From an uncultured Bacteroides sp. (lineage in GTDB: Bacteria; Bacillota; Clostridia; Lachnospirales; Lachnospiraceae), in assembly GCA_945913015.1 (NCBI GenBank), contig CAMECH010000008.1:1-64000 (forward strand): a stretch of DNA of 64,000 nucleotides, written 5' to 3'. The notes beneath the pieces are model-generated. The model saw nothing but the letters and a program-made list of their open reading frames with translations. It was not told the origin of the DNA and searched no databases. Made by a program: the position numbers and the translations under genes. Shown piece after piece: positions 61,292 through 64,000 of this stretch. Position 1 is the stretch's first letter, and each line of letters starts with the position of its first letter.

Positions 61292-62199
61292 TGAACATTC
61301 TGATATCAATGAATGATGCATTTGTAAAATGCTATCAGGTCATGATTACCTCGCTGTGCAGGAATAATCCGAATGAAGATATTATAATCCATATTCCGCA
61401 TACGGAGGCACTTTCAGCTAAAGGCCTTGCTACGATTAAGAAAACAGCCGCTGACAATAATGCGAAGGTATGCGAATATCTTTTTACGACAGACGACCTC
61501 GGTGCAATGAATGAACTTCCGCTTGGAATGTGGTCAATTGAAATGTTTTTCAGAATTTTTGCACAGGACTTTATACCGGATTCTTATGACAGGATACTCT
61601 GGCTTGACGGCGATATTATCGTAAATGGCGATATAAGCGGATTTTATAAATCTGATTTTGAAGATAATTATTACATCGCCTGTGAAGACCTTGCAATCAG
61701 CCGGGGTAAAATACAGGAAGAATATGATAATCTCGGATGGGATAGCAGTAAGATTTATGTGAATTCGGGAGTCCTTCTGGTCAATCTTGATAAGCTTCGC
61801 AGTGACAAAATAACAAGAAAAGATATAGCGGAGTTTGCTCTGGCAAACCGCGAGAAGCTTCATTATCCGGACCAGTATATACTTAATGCAATGTTTCATG
61901 ATAAGATTAAACTTGCAGATGAATTTAAATATAACTGTCAGGTATCAAGCCATATGTACACAAAGGGCAGGCAGATTCTGAGTGAGTCGGCAATACTGCA
62001 TTTTCCGGGGTACAGACCGTGGCAGACAGATTATCAGAAGCATTATTCATCGGCGATTTCAGGTGACATATGGTGGAAATATGCACGGATGTGCGGACAG
62101 GGGAACGGATACCTGAAGTGGAAAATACTGAATACAGTTAAAGTCAAGCCGTGGCAGGCGGCATACAGAATCGGCAAAGCGATTAAAAAAGATATGTGA
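61291..62199 (+). CDS. GT8 family glycosyltransferase
   Basis: A 302-residue GT-A enzyme with YDRILWLDGDIIVNGDIS (D106-G107-D108 is DxD), a NSGVLLVNLDKLR loop and the C-terminal HFPGYRPWQ, all hallmarks of GT8 retaining glucosyl/galactosyltransferases. The ATG at 61291 overlaps the asnB stop as TAATG. An in-frame extension from 61216 lies wholly inside asnB and is rejected. Confidence 0.93.
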   Translation: MNILISMNDAFVKCYQVMITSLCRNNPNEDIIIHIPHTEALSAKGLATIKKTAADNNAKVCEYLFTTDDLGAMNELPLGMWSIEMFFRIFAQDFIPDSYDRILWLDGDIIVNGDISGFYKSDFEDNYYIACEDLAISRGKIQEEYDNLGWDSSKIYVNSGVLLVNLDKLRSDKITRKDIAEFALANREKLHYPDQYILNAMFHDKIKLADEFKYNCQVSSHMYTKGRQILSESAILHFPGYRPWQTDYQKHYSSAISGDIWWKYARMCGQGNGYLKWKILNTVKVKPWQAAYRIGKAIKKDM

Positions 62200-62218
62200 G
62201 AAAGAAAGTGAGGACACC

Positions 62219-63751
62219 ATGGGACAGGTAGTATCCAAAGAGGAGATGAAGGAACTCCGCAAACAGTTTAAGAGGCAGGGGAAAACAGTTGTGTTGTGTC
62301 ACGGCGTTTTTGATCTGGTGCATCCGGGGCACGTAATTTACTTTGAGCAGGCAAAGGCAATGGGAGATATCCTTGTTGTTTCATTTACGGCGGCAAAGTA
62401 TGTAAGAAAGGGACCGGGACGCCCATATTTTGATGATGAAATGCGTAAGAAAATGCTTTCGGCAATCGGATGCATTGATTATGTTATGATGTCAGACGGT
62501 TATACGGCTGACGATATGATTGAGACGGTTGAACCTGATTTGTATGTCAAGGGGCAGGAATACGCCAAAGCAGAGGATGATATCACAGGAAAGATTGGCG
62601 AGGAGGTTGCCCTTGTGCGCAAGCACGGAGGTGATGTGCGCTATACAACGGGGCAGGTTTTCAGCTCGACAAAGCTTATCAATACGGCACTTCCGGCACT
62701 CAGTGAGGAAGTAAAAGAATATATGCAGGATTTCAAGACCAGATATTCAATGGATGACATCAAGGCATATGTAGAGAAAATGAAGGATTTAAAGGTGCTC
62801 GTAGTAGGTGATGTAATTATTGACGAGTATGTTTTCTGTGAGGTTCAGGGCCTTATGTCAAAGAATGTCGCATACTCCGCAAGACTTCACAGAGATGAGA
62901 AATATCTTGGCGGTTCCATAGCAATAGCAAGACATATCGCATCCTTCTGCGACAATGTAAAGCTTATGGCAATCGTTGGAAATGAAGCTGAATTTGAGCC
63001 TACATTTAAGAAAATTCTTCCGGAAGAAATAGACGTTGATTTTGTATATTCCGAGGAATATCCAACAATCGTAAAGAAGCGCTATGTATCGGAAGATGTT
63101 AAAAAGGATGAGGTAGACAAGGTATTTGTAATCAATAATATTCCGCTTGATATGGCGATTGACAAGGCTTCAAAGCAGGAGTTCAGGGACAGGCTTGAGC
63201 ATAATATGGCAGACTACGATATGGTAGTGCTGTGTGACTTCGGACATGGACTGATTGACAGAAAGACGCGTGAAATTATTGAAAAACAGGCAAAACTGCT
63301 TGTCCTTAACTGTCAGACCAATTCATCCAATTACGGCACAAACCTTATTACAAAATATACGCGTGCAGACGCATTTTCACTTGATGACAAGGAGCTTAAG
63401 CTCGCATTTTCAGATTATAACTCATCGCAGCAGGAAAAGCTTGTGATGCTCTCGAACCATCTTCGCAGCGGCGGATGGCATACAATGGGCGGACAGGGCG
63501 CTGAGGCAATCGATGAAAATGAGCATATTACAAGATGTCCTGCGCTTACTAATAAGACAAAGGATACTATTGGTGCAGGTGATGCATTTTTCTCACTTGC
63601 GGCACTGTGTACGGGAATAAATGCACCTTGGGAGGTCGGAACTTTCATGGGCAATATTGCGGCAGCTCTTGCGGCAAATATCGTCGGCAACAAGGAGCCT
63701 GTTGAAAAGGTAAATGTACTGAAATATGCAAGTACACTGCTTAATGTATAG
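62219..63751 (+). CDS. HldE-like bifunctional nucleotidyltransferase/PfkB kinase, reversed domain order
   Basis: The 510-residue protein starts with a nucleotidyltransferase domain (about 1-160): HGVFDLVHPGH (28-38), PDLYVKGQEY and FSSTKLIN, as in the ADP-heptose synthase half of HldE. A PfkB kinase follows (about 180-510): KYLGGSIAIARH, the DTIGAGDAF signature (449-457) and catalytic-base D455. In E. coli HldE the kinase is N-terminal, so the order here is reversed. With gmhA it should make a nucleotide-activated D-glycero-D-manno-heptose, most likely ADP-linked because PfkB-type kinases belong to the beta pathway. Other sugar substrates are possible. Confidence 0.85.
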   Translation: MGQVVSKEEMKELRKQFKRQGKTVVLCHGVFDLVHPGHVIYFEQAKAMGDILVVSFTAAKYVRKGPGRPYFDDEMRKKMLSAIGCIDYVMMSDGYTADDMIETVEPDLYVKGQEYAKAEDDITGKIGEEVALVRKHGGDVRYTTGQVFSSTKLINTALPALSEEVKEYMQDFKTRYSMDDIKAYVEKMKDLKVLVVGDVIIDEYVFCEVQGLMSKNVAYSARLHRDEKYLGGSIAIARHIASFCDNVKLMAIVGNEAEFEPTFKKILPEEIDVDFVYSEEYPTIVKKRYVSEDVKKDEVDKVFVINNIPLDMAIDKASKQEFRDRLEHNMADYDMVVLCDFGHGLIDRKTREIIEKQAKLLVLNCQTNSSNYGTNLITKYTRADAFSLDDKELKLAFSDYNSSQQEKLVMLSNHLRSGGWHTMGGQGAEAIDENEHITRCPALTNKTKDTIGAGDAFFSLAALCTGINAPWEVGTFMGNIAAALAANIVGNKEPVEKVNVLKYASTLLNV

Positions 63752-63762
63752 TGAAGGTAAGT

Positions 63763-64000
63763 ATGAACGAAAAGCGGAAAACAGTAATTAAGAACAAAAT
63801 AAAGCAGGCGCTTATTCCAAAGAAGCTCAGGGAGAAGAGGGCTGCAAAGAGAGTCGCCGAAAGTGTCAGGGCGCAGATTGCCGATATCGGGGTCTTGAAC
63901 AAAAGTCTTCTTGCAGGTGAGAATCTTGAGGAGCTGGAAGTCCGGTATCAGGAGCTGATTAGCAAAAAGAGGGGCATATGCGTGCATTTTCTTTTTAATC
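63763..64000 (+). CDS. start of a glycan-locus gene cut by the window edge
   Basis: The ATG at 63763 follows GAAGGT and lies 11 bp after the kinase fusion. The frame is open to the edge for 79 codons. The N-terminus is highly basic and helical (KRKTVIKNKIKQALIPKKLR), then a predicted coiled-coil-like stretch NLEELEVRYQELISKKRG and the start of a hydrophobic strand, CVHFLFN. That fits a membrane-associating helix before a transferase or similar domain. Function cannot be told from this piece. Confidence 0.6.
   Translation, partial: MNEKRKTVIKNKIKQALIPKKLREKRAAKRVAESVRAQIADIGVLNKSLLAGENLEELEVRYQELISKKRGICVHFLFN

Overview
The window looks like chromosome of a low-to-moderate GC Firmicute, most likely a gut Lachnospiraceae. 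The reasons are strong AGGAGG-type ribosome sites, frequent GTG/TTG starts, Rpn-type nucleases, a large surface pectate lyase with a TGD-type anchor, and a very long glycan locus rich in GT4, GT2 and GT-C enzymes. A pectin-using genus such as Lachnospira is an inference from the PL9 enzyme, not shown directly.

Layout. (1) Bases 1-2960 are an accessory edge: a 106-residue protein with a double-glycine (ENVSGG) leader and a four-cysteine zinc-ribbon-like core, an orphan duplicate of its promoter, a minus-strand SGNH-type hydrolase, and an Rpn nuclease followed by a 72-bp duplicated fragment of itself. (2) Bases 2960-4042 carry no convincing gene. They hold a cloverleaf-like fold, a ~550-bp element bounded by inverted and direct repeats and filled with stem-loops, more hairpins, and the promoter of the next gene. 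(3) Bases 4043-9916 encode a 1957-residue secreted, wall-anchored PL9 pectate lyase with a perfect 400-bp internal duplication. It ends in a strong terminator. (4) From a near-consensus promoter at 10019 to the right edge, every gene is on the plus strand with short gaps or overlaps and no obvious internal terminator. This is one surface-glycan locus of more than 53 kb that continues past the window.

How the glycan genes fit together. rfbA-rfbB-rfbD-rfbC make dTDP-L-rhamnose. manC-gmd-rmd make GDP-D-rhamnose. gmhA and a reversed-order HldE-like fusion suggest an activated heptose. A WbaP-type polyprenyl glycosylphosphotransferase can start a lipid-linked chain, and many cytosolic GT4, GT2, GT8 and GT26 enzymes extend it. 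Two complete Wzm/Wzt-type ABC exporters, both with Wzt C-terminal glycan-recognition domains, can move product out. A Wzy-like membrane domain fused to a GT4, and a Wzz-like protein with a degenerate kinase tail, suggest an additional polymerase step, but I see no Wzx flippase. Three DPM1/GtrB-like GT2 enzymes probably load polyprenyl phosphate with single sugars for six or so GT-C membrane transferases that decorate the polymer outside the membrane. An MBOAT acyltransferase (possibly with the SGNH protein), a degenerate methyltransferase/kinase-like fusion and an asparagine-synthetase-like amidotransferase are candidate modifiers.

Limits: all family calls are by eye from motifs and overall look. 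No database search was run. Sugar specificities of individual transferases cannot be read from sequence.
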